Shown here: piece by piece, positions 1 through 9,968 of the stretch
How positions within the stretch are numbered: the first letter of the stretch is position 1
Layout: each line of letters starts with the position of its first letter
Origin: Fonticula alba
Lineage: Eukaryota > Opisthokonta > Rotosphaerida > Fonticulaceae
DNA length: 24,006 nt
Reading direction: 5' to 3'
Assembly: GCF_000388065.1 (NCBI RefSeq)
Contig: NW_009242984.1
Location: 19,309-43,314, forward strand
Notes under the pieces: model-generated
Seen by the model: only the letters and a program-made list of their open reading frames with translations
Told to the model about the DNA's origin: nothing
Database searches by the model: none
Made by a program: the position numbers and the translations under genes

Positions 1-23
1 ACACACACACACACACACACACA
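1..23. repeat. (AC)n microsatellite at window edge
   Basis: About eleven AC dinucleotides run from the first base, so the tract may continue outside the window. It lies 29 nt upstream of the first dUTPase ATG. It is followed directly by CATAAAGCC, which could be a weak TATA-like element, although it is very close to the first ATG. Confidence 0.95.
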
Positions 24-51
24 TAAAGCCTCCCCGCCCACTTGCCCGGAC

Positions 52-776
52 ATGTTGCTGTCTGCCACCTTTGCTCGTCGGATTGCCACCCACACGACCG
101 CCCCCTCCCTCCTCCGTACCATTATGACCCATCCGATGCCCGCCTCCGATGTGGTTTTCCGCGTGAAGCGCCTCTCGCCCCAGGGCCACCTGCCCATGCG
201 CGCCTCCAAGGGCGCCGCCGGCTACGATCTGTTCAGGTGTGCAAACCACCCGCCCGGCGCACCCGCTCCCTCCCCCACCCCGCCCACTTACCACCCGCCC
301 CGTGTCCCGCCCCGTGTCCCGCCCCGCCCCGCCCGGCAGTGCCCGCGACATGGTCATCCCTGCGCGCTCTCGGGCCCTGGTCCCCACCGACATCAGCCTC
401 GCCCTGCCGGAGGGCACGTACGGTCGCATGGCCCCGCGCTCCAGCCTGGCCCTGCGCCATGGCATCGACGTCGGTGCCGGTGTCATCGACTGCGACTACC
501 GCGGCCCGCTGGGGGTCATGCTCTTCAACCACAGCGATGAGGACTTCCAGGTGGTCGCCGGCAACCGCATTGCCCAGCTCATCATCGAGACTATCATCAC
601 CCCGCCGGTGGTGGAGGTGGACGTGCGTCCCCGTTGCCCCCCCCCCCCTCTTTCTTCTTTCCATCCTCCCGCGCCTGCCTGCCATGGGGCACCATTCTAA
701 CTAACCCCGCGCGTGTCAACAGGACCTGGACGATACTGAGCGCGGCGCCGGTGCCTTCGGTTCCACTGGCGCTTGA
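52..776 (+). CDS. DUT: dUTP diphosphatase (dUTPase), three exons
   Basis: Trimeric dUTPase hydrolyses dUTP to dUMP and pyrophosphate, keeping uracil out of DNA and supplying dTMP synthesis. Exons are 52-236, 340-622 and 723-776 (stop TGA), giving 173 aa. The introns are 237-339 (donor GTGTGC) and 623-722 (donor GTGCGT). All five family motifs are present: [13 protein letters not shown] (residues 51-62, completed across intron 1), [10 protein letters not shown] (93-100), [12 protein letters not shown] (109-117, with the catalytic Asp region), [11 protein letters not shown] (137-145) and [11 protein letters not shown] (163-172, the mobile C-terminal arm, largely in exon 3). Two in-frame ATGs exist. 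The one at 52 gives a 24-residue Arg/Thr/Ser-rich leader resembling a mitochondrial presequence. The one at 124 gives a 149-aa core of usual dUTPase length. I kept the upstream start, and both may be used. The gene is convergent with the coiled-coil gene at 971-2538. Confidence 0.96.
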
Positions 777-970
777 TGCCCTGCTCCCCTCCCCCCCCCC
801 TCCCAAGCCGGGTTTTTTTGTCACCCCTGTTCAGATAGATGTTTTTGTTTTTTGCCCTTGTTTCTGTTTTTTTCGGCGACCAGGCCCGGCAATGTGCGTG
901 TGTGTGTATGTATGGCACCGACAACAGGCCAGAGGGGGCTTGTATTTCAGCCTGGTAGGCAGGTGGCGGG
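777..970. other. Convergent 3' intergenic region with T-rich tract
   Basis: This spacer separates the stop codons of the dUTPase (+) and the coiled-coil gene (-). From about 811 to 881 it has repeated T runs, unusual in this GC-rich window, and it probably carries the 3' ends of both transcripts. No clear AATAAA signal is visible on either strand. A short GT stretch follows near 897-910. Confidence 0.5.
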
Positions 971-2538
971 TCAGGAATTTGCCTGGCCGGTGTCCTCGTG
1001 GGCGGTGGCTTCGGTATTGACCTCCACCGACTCCGAGTCAGCCGTATCGCCGGGGGTGCTGGTGTCAGTGGTGGCGGCACCGGTGGTGGGAGTGACATGT
1101 GCATCGGCATCGGCCCCGGTGGCCGCATCGACTGCGACATTGGCGGCACCATCAGCGGGAGCTTCTGCGGTAGTGGCGGCGTCGGTGGCGACGACATTGG
1201 TGGTGATATTGGTGGCAGCATCAGCGGCGACGTCAGCGGCGGCATCAGCGGCGGCATCAGCGGCGACGTCAGCGGCGGCATCAGCGGCGGCATCAGCGGC
1301 GGCATCAGCGGCGGCATCAGCGGCGGCATCAGCGGCGGCATCAGCGGCGGCATCAGCGGCGACGTCAGCGGCGGCATCAGCGGCGACGTCAGCGGGGGCT
1401 TCCGCAGTGGTGGCGGCGTCAGAAGCGACATCCGCGACGGCATCCGCGCAAGCAACGGAAGGAGCGGCGGCACCAGCAGCGGCATCTGCGGAAGCAGCAG
1501 CCACGCCAGAGACATCGGAGGCGCCGACGTCAGCAACAGCAGCGACGTCAGCGGCAGTGACACCAGAAGTGGAGGACGCCGCGACGCTGGCAGCGGCGGC
1601 AGCATCCGAAGCAGCAGCCTCCGAGACCTTGCGCCGCTCGGCCGATCGAGCAGCTAGGTCGCGCTCGAAGTTGGCACGCTCGAGGGCGTCAATCTCGGCA
1701 CGCTCCTTGCGCCGGTCCTGGCGCAGCTCGGCCATATGCTCGGACGCCTGGAGGACCTTGGTGATGCGTGTGGCGATTTGGTCGATACCTGAGGCAAGGA
1801 GAAGCAGGTGAGGGAAGGACACACGCCGAGGGGGGAGAGAGAGAGAGAGAGGGAGGGAGAAAGATGGCAGGGGAGCGGAGGCGAGACGAGGCCCCCGGTC
1901 GGGCGGACCGCCGGCCACGAGCCTGGGCCGGGGCAAGGCGGGCCGCAGGAGAAGGAAAGCAAGGGCCGGCTTGCACACGTACGGGCCGGATCGCTGAGGG
2001 ATGTGAACACGGGCGCCGGAGCCCCCTCGGCTTGCGGGCCGCTGATCTGCCCGAGCCGGGCACTGCACTGCTGCAGCGTGGAGTGTGCCTGCTCCAGGTA
2101 CTGCACGGTCTTCGAGTGCTCATAGTCGGCATTGCGTGCGAAGGAGGACGACGTGCGAGACAGCATCTTCGAGTGGTCAAACAGCAGCGAGTAGATGGAG
2201 CCAATGTCTGCGCGGCGAGTGGCCCGTGTGGGGGGGCGGCGCAGTCGGCCGGACGGGCCGGACGGAGGGGAAGAGGGGGGGGGGGGGGGGGGGCAAGAAG
2301 GGCATCGAGGGCGTCGGGCGCGGGAAGGCAGTGCGCGGCACATGGGCCCCAGCCTGGCGGCGGCATTACCCTCAACAACTGGAAGCCAGAAATCGTTGCT
2401 GGACCCGGACAGCTGGCCTGGAGCGCCGGGGTGCGACGGGGTGGCGGCTGGCCCCGGGGCGCTGGGGCCGGATGCCCGGCTGGCCGCGGCGCTGGCTACG
2501 CCGCTGCCGCTGCTGCTGGTGCTGCTGCGGGAGGCCAT
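971..2538 (-). CDS. Unassigned coiled-coil protein with Ala/Asp-rich tandem-repeat tail
   Basis: I do not recognise the family. The model joins exon 1 at 2370-2538, exon 2 at 1983-2207 and exon 3 at 971-1788 on the minus strand, giving 403 aa and a TGA stop. Donors are GTAATG and GTACGT, acceptors are CAG, and the phases match at both junctions. Residues 1-50 are Ser/Ala/Gly/Pro-rich and probably disordered. Residues of about 52-120 (FWLPVVED, then a helix rich in Leu, Ser and Gln) and 133-185 (a highly charged Arg/Glu/Ala helix) look like coiled coil. The rest is an Ala/Asp/Val/Thr low-complexity tail, including 14 exact AD(A/V)A tetrapeptides at about residues 264-319. No signal peptide or membrane segment is visible. 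Small vesicle- or lysosome-positioning coiled-coil subunits are a conceivable but unproven comparison. Exon 2 and early exon 3 look most like real protein; the tail length is probably variable between strains. Confidence 0.72.
1226..1393 (-). repeat. 12-bp coding minisatellite, 14 units
   Basis: Fourteen contiguous 12-bp units occur in two versions on the + strand: GGCGGCATCAGC (ten) and GGCGACGTCAGC (four, starting at 1226, 1262, 1358 and 1382). Read on the minus strand in the frame of the gene they encode ADAA and ADVA tetrapeptides. Degenerate copies continue on both sides. The 12-bp unit keeps the reading frame at any copy number. Confidence 0.97.
2275..2293. repeat. G19 homopolymer in intron of coiled-coil gene
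   Basis: A run of 19 G on the + strand, which is poly-C in the transcript of the minus-strand gene. It lies within the intron at 2208-2369. Its length is likely imprecise in the assembly. Confidence 0.9.
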
Positions 2539-3647
2539 AATGCGTGCAGCGTATGCGTGGGAGAGGGGGCAAAGGGGGGGGGGGAAGGGGCAAACAAGCA
2601 GACACAGAGAGGGGTTGACCCTGTTCCGGCGCGACAGAGAGGGGTGGATGCAAGGAGGAAAAGGAGGGGAGGCCTGGATATGCGATCAGTCGCGTCTCTC
2701 CCCCGCCCCGTCCGCCGGGCGCGATCTCTTGTGCCTCCCAAATAGCCAGGCAGATCATGCGCCCTGGCCCGGCAGATCACCCGATCCTCCAGGGCCCGAG
2801 CCGAGCGCCGGCCTTAACTCGGCGCTCCGCGGCCCCTCATTCTGAAAGGCGCGGCGCATTGCCGGGGGGAGGATCTGGTTCTCACGCATGCTGGCGCCCC
2901 GCGGGGTGCTGGTGCCGGCGACCCCCCGCGCGCCGGCTCCCCGGAGGGGCCTCTGCGCCGGTGCGCCGCGGCTGTTGCGCCGCAGCTACCGGCGCTCCCT
3001 CCTCTGGGAAAGGCGACGCGCGGCACGGCACGCCGCCACACAATGGTCATGCTTTCGGTCCCAGCCCCCCCCCCCTCCCCCCCCACACACACGCCACCCG
3101 TTTCCGGACTTGCCAGCTTGGCTTCTTCGCGGTCGCGTACGTTCGGCAGCCTGAAGCCTGGTCGACCGGGGCCTGGAGCCTCCGGCGGGACCGGGGTGTT
3201 CGCGCACGCATTTCTCCAGGTGGGACATGCCTGAGCCCAGCTGCCCCCGGCGCACGTCGCCCTCCCGCCCCCCCCCCCCCCTACCTACACCAGGCCGTGA
3301 TGGAGAGCCAGCGGGGCCTGGGGGCGCGGGCGCGGGCGCGGGCGGGCAGCCCGGCCGACGCCGGAATGCATGTAGGCCGCGCGCGACCGGACGCCGCCCG
3401 CCGGGGCTGGCATGCCTGCCTGGCCCTTCTCTTCGGCCGATGGACCTGCATCGATACCTGTGGCCGAGGGGGGCCCCTATCCCGGGGCACCTGTGTCTCC
3501 GGTTTCGGTCAAGATGCTCGGGCTGTCGTGCTTCTCTCTCTGTCTCTCTGTGCCTCTCTCCCTCTTGCACCCGGGCCGAATGGTGCCCCTGGGCCTAGAC
3601 TGAGGCCAGCCTCCCCCTGCCCCGGCTTCTCCGTCCACCTGGGAAGT

Positions 3648-3666
3648 GCGCGCGCGCGCGCGCGCG
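3648..3666. repeat. (GC)n alternating tract
   Basis: Nineteen nucleotides of strictly alternating G and C, a sequence capable of adopting Z-DNA under supercoiling. It lies in intergenic DNA. Confidence 0.9.
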
Positions 3667-4140
3667 GGGCGCCGGGCGCGCGGTCGGGCAGCGGGAGGCC
3701 CTCGGGCGGGGGCACAGGGGGGGGGCGACCAGAGGGCACCCGACTTGGAAGGGGCGGGGGCGACACAAAAATTGGACAAGCAGCGTCGGCACAATTGGCG
3801 TCTGCATCGCGCCCGGGGGGGGGGGGGGAGCGGCCTGGCAATCGGACGATATTTGGGTGCTGTTGTTTTTTTTTTGTTTTTTTCCATCCCCAAGCGCGCA
3901 TGCTCTCTCTCCTGAGGCCGGGAGCGGGGCTGCTCACAGGGCAGGCTGTGCGCGCTGCGGCCGCCTGCCGGGCATGAGGGACGCGTCCTGGGCCGGCCGT
4001 CGGGCCGAGAGCCCCGGGCGAGGGCGCCCTTCGCCTTGCCAAGACACCCGCACCTAACAACCAGGCAGCCCTGCCTCTCCGGGCGCCGGCCGGCAGACAA
4101 GCACACGGGCAGGCACCGCGCCACGCACACGGACAGGGGA

Positions 4141-4184
4141 TGTGTGTGTGTGTGTGTGTGTGTGAGCGCCGGGGGGGGGGGGGG
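4141..4184. repeat. (TG)12 microsatellite followed by G14
   Basis: Twelve TG dinucleotides at 4141-4164 are followed by a short GC-rich linker and a run of 14 G at 4171-4184. It is intergenic. Confidence 0.93.
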
Positions 4185-5165
4185 CTGTTCAAAAATGCAG
4201 GGAAAAAGAGCCCCTTAAAACCACCAACTCCTGACACCGATTGAGGCCACAATCGTGGACGATCGCCCGGCCCGCGCGCCCGAGAGGAGGCATCCGCTCG
4301 TGCGGTGGGCGGACGGGCGCGCGCCCTCATGCGTACAACACGTTCACGCGCACACACACATACACACATATAGAGAGACATAATGTGAAATAGGCCTGAT
4401 CCATGGGGGCCAGGTCCAGCCCCCGGCGGCCCCTCCTACCCCATCAGGGGGCCTCCGCGGGCCCGAGGGCGAGGCATGCCTTCGGACCGGCGCAGGGGCC
4501 GCGTCGCTCGCGGGGAGCGAATGCATCCGGCGCGCCGGCCCGCCCGAGGGCCCCGAGGGGCACGGCGTCCGTGTGTGGCGACGGACCGGCGGCCGCACAC
4601 CCGGCGGCACAAGAAGCCGGCCGCAGGCCCCGCCAGCCATGCGCCTCGCGCACCGCGGAGGCCCTCCGGCCCCGGGAGGGGGGGGGGGGCAGGCCCTCCA
4701 TCCCAACATGCGTGTGTGACGACGGGTGCCTTTCGGGGATGCGGGCGCCTGCGCTGGCCCGCGGCCTCGGGGCGGAGTGGGGCCCGGCGGCGTCGCGCGT
4801 CATGGGGGCACGCCAGATGCGCCGTGCGCGGGGTCCCCTGTGCGGCCACACGCAATGGCCTTGCCTGGTGCGTGGAGCCGCTAGACCCGGCGCGAGGGCC
4901 GCCTCGAGCGCAGGTGCGCTGGGGGTGGACCCCGGGCGGGGCAGGACAACCTACGGACGGCGGGGGGCGGGGGAGCGAGAAAAGCCGAGCGCCCGGGCAG
5001 GGAAGAAAGTAACCCACAGTAGCCGGGGCATAAAGGGGGATGCGGGCGGCAAGAGGGACACGAGACCGCGGCGGCGGCGGCGGTGGCGGCACCGCCGCCG
5101 CCCCAAAACACCCCCGGGCCGGCCGGCGGACAGGGCCGGCGCCGAGAAGGACGGGGTGCCGCGCA

Positions 5166-5200
5166 CGCGCGCGCGCGCGCGCGCACACACACACACACAC
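5166..5200. repeat. Compound (CG)n-(AC)n tract
   Basis: Alternating CG at 5166-5184 passes directly into AC repeats to 5200. Both halves are alternating purine-pyrimidine and thus Z-DNA-prone. It is intergenic, about 1 kb upstream of the V-ATPase start. Confidence 0.92.
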
Positions 5201-5407
5201 GCTCACGCCGACATGCGTGTCATCGCCGCTCCATGATGAGCCGGGGGCTAGACCAGGCAGCAGCCGGCAGTGGCCGCAGGTGCGGCGAAGGCGACTAGCC
5301 CGCCGGGCTCTCACGGGTGCGGCCAGCTGCGCGGTCTATTGCTCCCGCCCCTCCGCCAGGCACACACCCTCACACACTCCCACGTACCAAGGGCGGGGGG
5401 GCGGGGC

Positions 5408-5456
5408 GGGGGGGGGGGGGGGGGGGGGGTCTCGCGCGTTCCTGTCCCCCCCCCCC
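5408..5456. repeat. G22 / C11 inverted homopolymer pair
   Basis: A run of 22 G (5408-5429) is separated by 16 nt from a run of 11 C (5446-5456). The two could form a GC-only hairpin or compete with a G-quadruplex. The run lengths are error-prone. Confidence 0.85.
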
Positions 5457-5933
5457 TGGGGGTGTGCGGATGCGCGCGCGCACAGGGCGGACGGCCAGGC
5501 CGGGCGAGGCCAAGATGGAGAAGGGGCGTCGACCGGCCATTAAAGGGGGGCGTCGAGCCGGCCGTTGTGGGCAGAGCGTCTGTCCGCCAGCCACCCCTGG
5601 CTTCCCCATCCCCTCGCCCCCTCGTTGCAGCACCTGCTCTCCCGCCCCATCCTGGCGCCCATGCTCGCCGATGCGCCACCCAGCCCTCCAGCGGGGATTG
5701 TCCAGATCGCATGCACCCCGGGCGGCAGGCTGGGTGGCGAAGTAGAGTGCGCACCGGGCGGCAAAAGGGGCCTACCCACCGCCGGGCAACCGGGCGGGTG
5801 AGGGGTGGGGCGGGGGGCGGGGGAGGGGGCATCCCCGAGGCGGGCGACAGGGTGTGGCATGGCCCCGGCGGATCCCCCCTCCCGGCAATCCGCTCCTGCC
5901 TGCGCCCCCTCCCGCACCCCCATGCCGGGGCCA

Positions 5934-5942
5934 CATAAAAGG
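5934..5942 (+). promoter_or_regulatory. TATA-like element upstream of V-ATPase
   Basis: CATAAAAGG stands out in a GC-rich stretch about 264 nt upstream of the V-ATPase ATG. From the usual TATA spacing it would place a transcription start near 5965-5975, with a pyrimidine-rich 5' leader. This rests on the motif alone. Similar AAAGG motifs near 5029 and 5538 have equal sequence merit but are farther away. Confidence 0.3.
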
Positions 5943-6205
5943 CGCGCCCGTGCCTGGCCATCCCTCCTCCGGGGGCCGCCACTGCCCCAGACACCCCTGC
6001 GCCCCTCCGCACGCATCTGCACGCACCCGCACGCCTGCGCCCCTCCCAGATCTCCCGCCCGCCCTTTCGCGCCCGCCAGGCCCCGCCCTGTCTGGTGCCC
6101 TTTCTCGCCCCTTCCCCTCGGCTCGCCGACTTCCATCTCTCCCCTGGCCCCCCGCCCCCCCTCCCCCCTCGCCGCTGCCACCGAGGACCCCTCACCTACG
6201 CCACC

Positions 6206-9200
6206 ATGACCGACGGCATGATGCGCTCCGAGCAGATGGCGCTCACCCAGATGTACATCCCATCGGATGCGGCCCACTCGACCATTTCGGCGCTGGGCAT
6301 CTTCGGCATGACCGAGCTCCGTGACGTGCGTCCCCCTGCTTGCCGCGTGTGTATGTGTGTGTGTGTGTGTGTGTGTGTCTGTCGCTTCCGCTCTCATCTA
6401 ACTTGTGGCCCCCTCGCTCTTCCCTTCGCCCCCCCCCCCTCCCCCTCACAGCTCAACAGCGATGCCAACCCCTTCCAGCGCCGGTACACCACCCAGATCC
6501 GTCAGTGTGACGAGCTCGAGCGCATCCTCCGTACGTAGTGTCCGTTCTCCACCCGCCTGGCCTGGTCTGCCCGCGATCTCGGCGGCCGCCGCTGTCCATG
6601 CGCATTCCCACGGTCAGTCAGCAACTCACCCTCTCGACACCCACGCACACGCACACGCACACACGCGGCAAGCAGGCTACCTCAGGGAGGAGTGCACCGC
6701 GGCCGGACTCCAGCCGGAAGAACCATACAACCTGCCGGCCGACTGGACCATCCAGACGCCGCAGGTGCTGACCGAGCTCGGCCAGCGCCTGGCCCACCTG
6801 GAACGCGAGGTCCGCGGCGGGGCCACCAGCGAGCAGAGCCTCCGCCGGAGTCGCCACGAGTTGCTGTCCCTGCGGGCCATCACCCGCGCGGTGGACCGGT
6901 TCTTCGAGGATGAGCCGGCCCAGGCGGCCATGGGGGCCACCCTGCTGAAGCCGGCGTCCGTCGACAACCTGGACCACATCCAGCCACGCAACTATCGCTT
7001 TCACAATGCCCAGGCGCAGGACGACCACCATCTGCTGCTGGGCACCGGGGCCGGCCATGCCGAGGCCATCGAGCTGGGCGACCTGACGCAAACCGAGTCG
7101 CCCACCCTGCAGGACATGGACTCCTACTCGCCCACCCTGCAGCCGATCAATCCGTCCTCGCTCAGGTAGGTGCCCCTGCGGCCGCGGGCCCCGTCGGCTT
7201 TTTGGCCCCCCCCCCCTCCCCCCCCTGACCCGCTGCTTGCCGGACTGTGCTCCGTTCTAACCTGGCCGCTCTGATCTTCCCCTCGCCGTTGCTCCGTGCC
7301 TGCCTCTGCTGCCTTGCTTCACCCTCCCCTGCTGCGCACCGCTCCCGGGGCGGGCGGGGGGCTCTGTGCCGGTCCGCGCCAACCCTGACAGCTTCATCTG
7401 CGGCATCGTCGAGCGCACCAAGCGCTCGGCCATGGAGTCGGTCCTGTGGCGCTCGCTCCGGGGGAACCTCTACTCCAACTTCTCCAGCTTGGAGGTCCTG
7501 ATCCAGGAGGACGAGGACCTGGACGCCGATGTGGCCAGCCTGCACGGGCCCGGCCCCGACGGGTCCGCCGACGCCAAGTGGCTTCCGGTGCGTCTGCCCA
7601 CCTGCAGCTCCCTCCGCGTCGCTGGCGCGGCCTTGCACCAAGGCCCGGGGGGGGGGGGGGGGGGGGGGAAGGGAGCCCCCCTCACCTCCAACAAACACCC
7701 ACACACAAACACACACACCCACAAGTACAAACAAACACGCGTGCTCCCGCCGCCGATCTCCCTCTCCCACGACCCTGTGCCTGGTTGACTGGCAGAATGT
7801 CATGTACGATTGCTTGGTGGTGCTGGTCAAATCCGGATCCCTGCTGGACCGCGCCCAGAAGGTGGTCACCGCGTACGTGGCCCAAAGGGGCGCCCCTCCT
7901 CGCCCCTTCGCCGTCCGTGGCAAGCTCGCTCCCGCTCGCGCGCGCGGTGCTCCTGCCTTGCCGCCCGCTCTCTGACTCCGGACGCCCTGCGCAGCTTCGG
8001 TGCCTCTGTATACCCCTGCCCGGGAAATGGATCCGACCGGGAGGAACTCCGCAGCCAGATCGGCATTCGCATTGACGACCTCCGACGGGTACGCCATCGC
8101 CATCATCACCATTCACAATCCGGCCCCCTGTCTGCCGGGGCCGGCGCCGAGGCCGCCCTTGCCCATCTAACACATGTTGCTGGGGGGGGCGGGGGACGTG
8201 GTGGGACCACGAAAAAATGGGGGGGAAAAATCATCATGCAACCAGGTCCACAGCCAGACGGTGGCCCACCGCAAACGCACCCTCGCGCAGGTGAGCGAGG
8301 CCCTGCCGGAATGGCAACGCCTCGTCGCCCGGGAGAAGGTCACCTACTCCGAGATGAACAAGCTGTGCTTCGATGTGACATCTAGCTGCCTGATCGGCGA
8401 GGCGTGGGTACCACGGCGCGACCTGCCCGAGCTGAGCAGACGCCTTGACGAGGCATCCGTACGTTCACCGAGCCCCGGGCTTTTGTTGGTGGCCCTGCCC
8501 TCCTCCTCGTCGCCGTGCCTGACCCATCTCACATGCGTATGCCGCCGCCGACAACAACACCTCGGCACCCATGCCCTGCCCTGCCCTGCCCTGCCCTGCC
8601 CTGGTGCAGGCCAAGGCCAACAGCGAGGTGCCCACCATTTTGCGGACCCTCTCCACCCGGCAGACACCGCCCACCTTCTACCGGACCAACAGCTTCACCT
8701 CCGGCTTCCAGGCGCTCATTGACTCGTATGGCATCAGTCGCTATGGCGAGGTCAATCCCGGCGTCTATGCCATCATCACCTTCCCCTTCCTCTTTGCCGT
8801 GATGTTCGGCGACCTGGGGCATGGCTTCATCATCACCATCATCGCGCTGGCCATGATGGCGTACGCCAAGCCGCTGGCGCGCCTGTCCCGCGGCAACGAG
8901 GTGCGCTCGCCGTGTCCGCCCGCCCGCCCGCCCGTCCCTCTTGGCAAAAAGGGCCCGCGGCCCGCGGGCCCATTCCCTTCTCGCCGTGTGCCCCTCTCGC
9001 CCTGGCTGACAAGAGGGGAAAACCCAAAAACTCGCCTCGTCCCCCCCCCCCCCGCCCGCCTTCGCGGCTGATAGATGGTCGGCACCTTCTTCCACGGCCG
9101 GTACATCATCCTCCTGATGGGGCTCTTCTCCCTGTACACCGGGCTCATCTACAATGACATCTTCTCCAAGGGCATGCCTTTGGGCAAGAGCGGCTTTGAC

Positions 9201-9936
9201 TTTCCCCCGCCCGCGGTGCGTGCCCCCCCCCCTCCCCCCCCCCACCCCCACCCCGCCCTTGGGGCTGGCATCCTGCGCGCCTCCCCTGCCAGCCGCCAAG
9301 CTGACCCTCGGCTCCTATGTGTGCTCCCGCCCGGCCCCCCTCTCGCCCCACCTGCCGACCTCTGGCGCGCCCTGCCGGCGGGCCGCCCCGTCCCTTCCCC
9401 CTCTGTGGCCCTGCTGCCCGTCGACCCTGCCCGCGCGCGCGCGCGCGCGCGCGCCGGGGCCCCTCCAGCCCGGGCAGCAGGTCGTCCACGGCACCTTCAA
9501 CGGGCACATCTACACCTTCGGCCTGGACCACGCCTGGCACGGGTCCGACAACATGCTGATCTTCATGAACTCCTACAAGATGAAGATGTCCATCGTGCTC
9601 GGTGTCATCCAGATGCTCTTCGGCATGGGCCTGCAGGTGGTCAATTATCTGAACATCGGCGACCGGCTGGACATCATCATGGATTTCATCCCGCGGCTGC
9701 TATTCATGGTTTGCATCTTCGGCTACCTCATCTGCATGATTGTCTACAAGTGGACGGTCGACTGGTCGACCCGGCCCACGGCGCCCTCGCTGCTGAACAT
9801 GCTCATCAATATGTTCCTCTCGCCGGGGCACGTCCCGGCCGATGAGCGCCTGTATTCCGGCCAGGTGCGTGCGCGAGTCTCGCCTGTGCCGCCCCGGCTA
9901 CCCGACAGCCCGTCTGGCCGCGCCCTCCCGCACGCA

Positions 9937-9968
<32 letters not shown>

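Larger units (their letters stand above)
2539..6205. other. 3.7 kb divergent intergenic region, no supportable gene
   Basis: This region separates the start codons of the coiled-coil gene (-) and the V-ATPase gene (+), so it should contain both promoters. Open frames here are Pro/Arg/Gly/Ala-rich on all six frames, typical of random GC-rich DNA, and I could not join any into a conserved protein. I also saw no tRNA T-arm or rRNA signature. It holds (TG)n, (CG)n and (CA)n tracts, G22 and C11 runs, a T-rich patch near 3856-3890 and three TATA-like AAAGG motifs (near 5029, 5538 and 5934). Confidence 0.6.

Noticed and set aside
3760-3790. ACAAAAATTGGACAAG reminiscent of part of U6 snRNA.
   Set aside because: The following invariant U6 segments (ACAGAGA box and catalytic stem) are absent.
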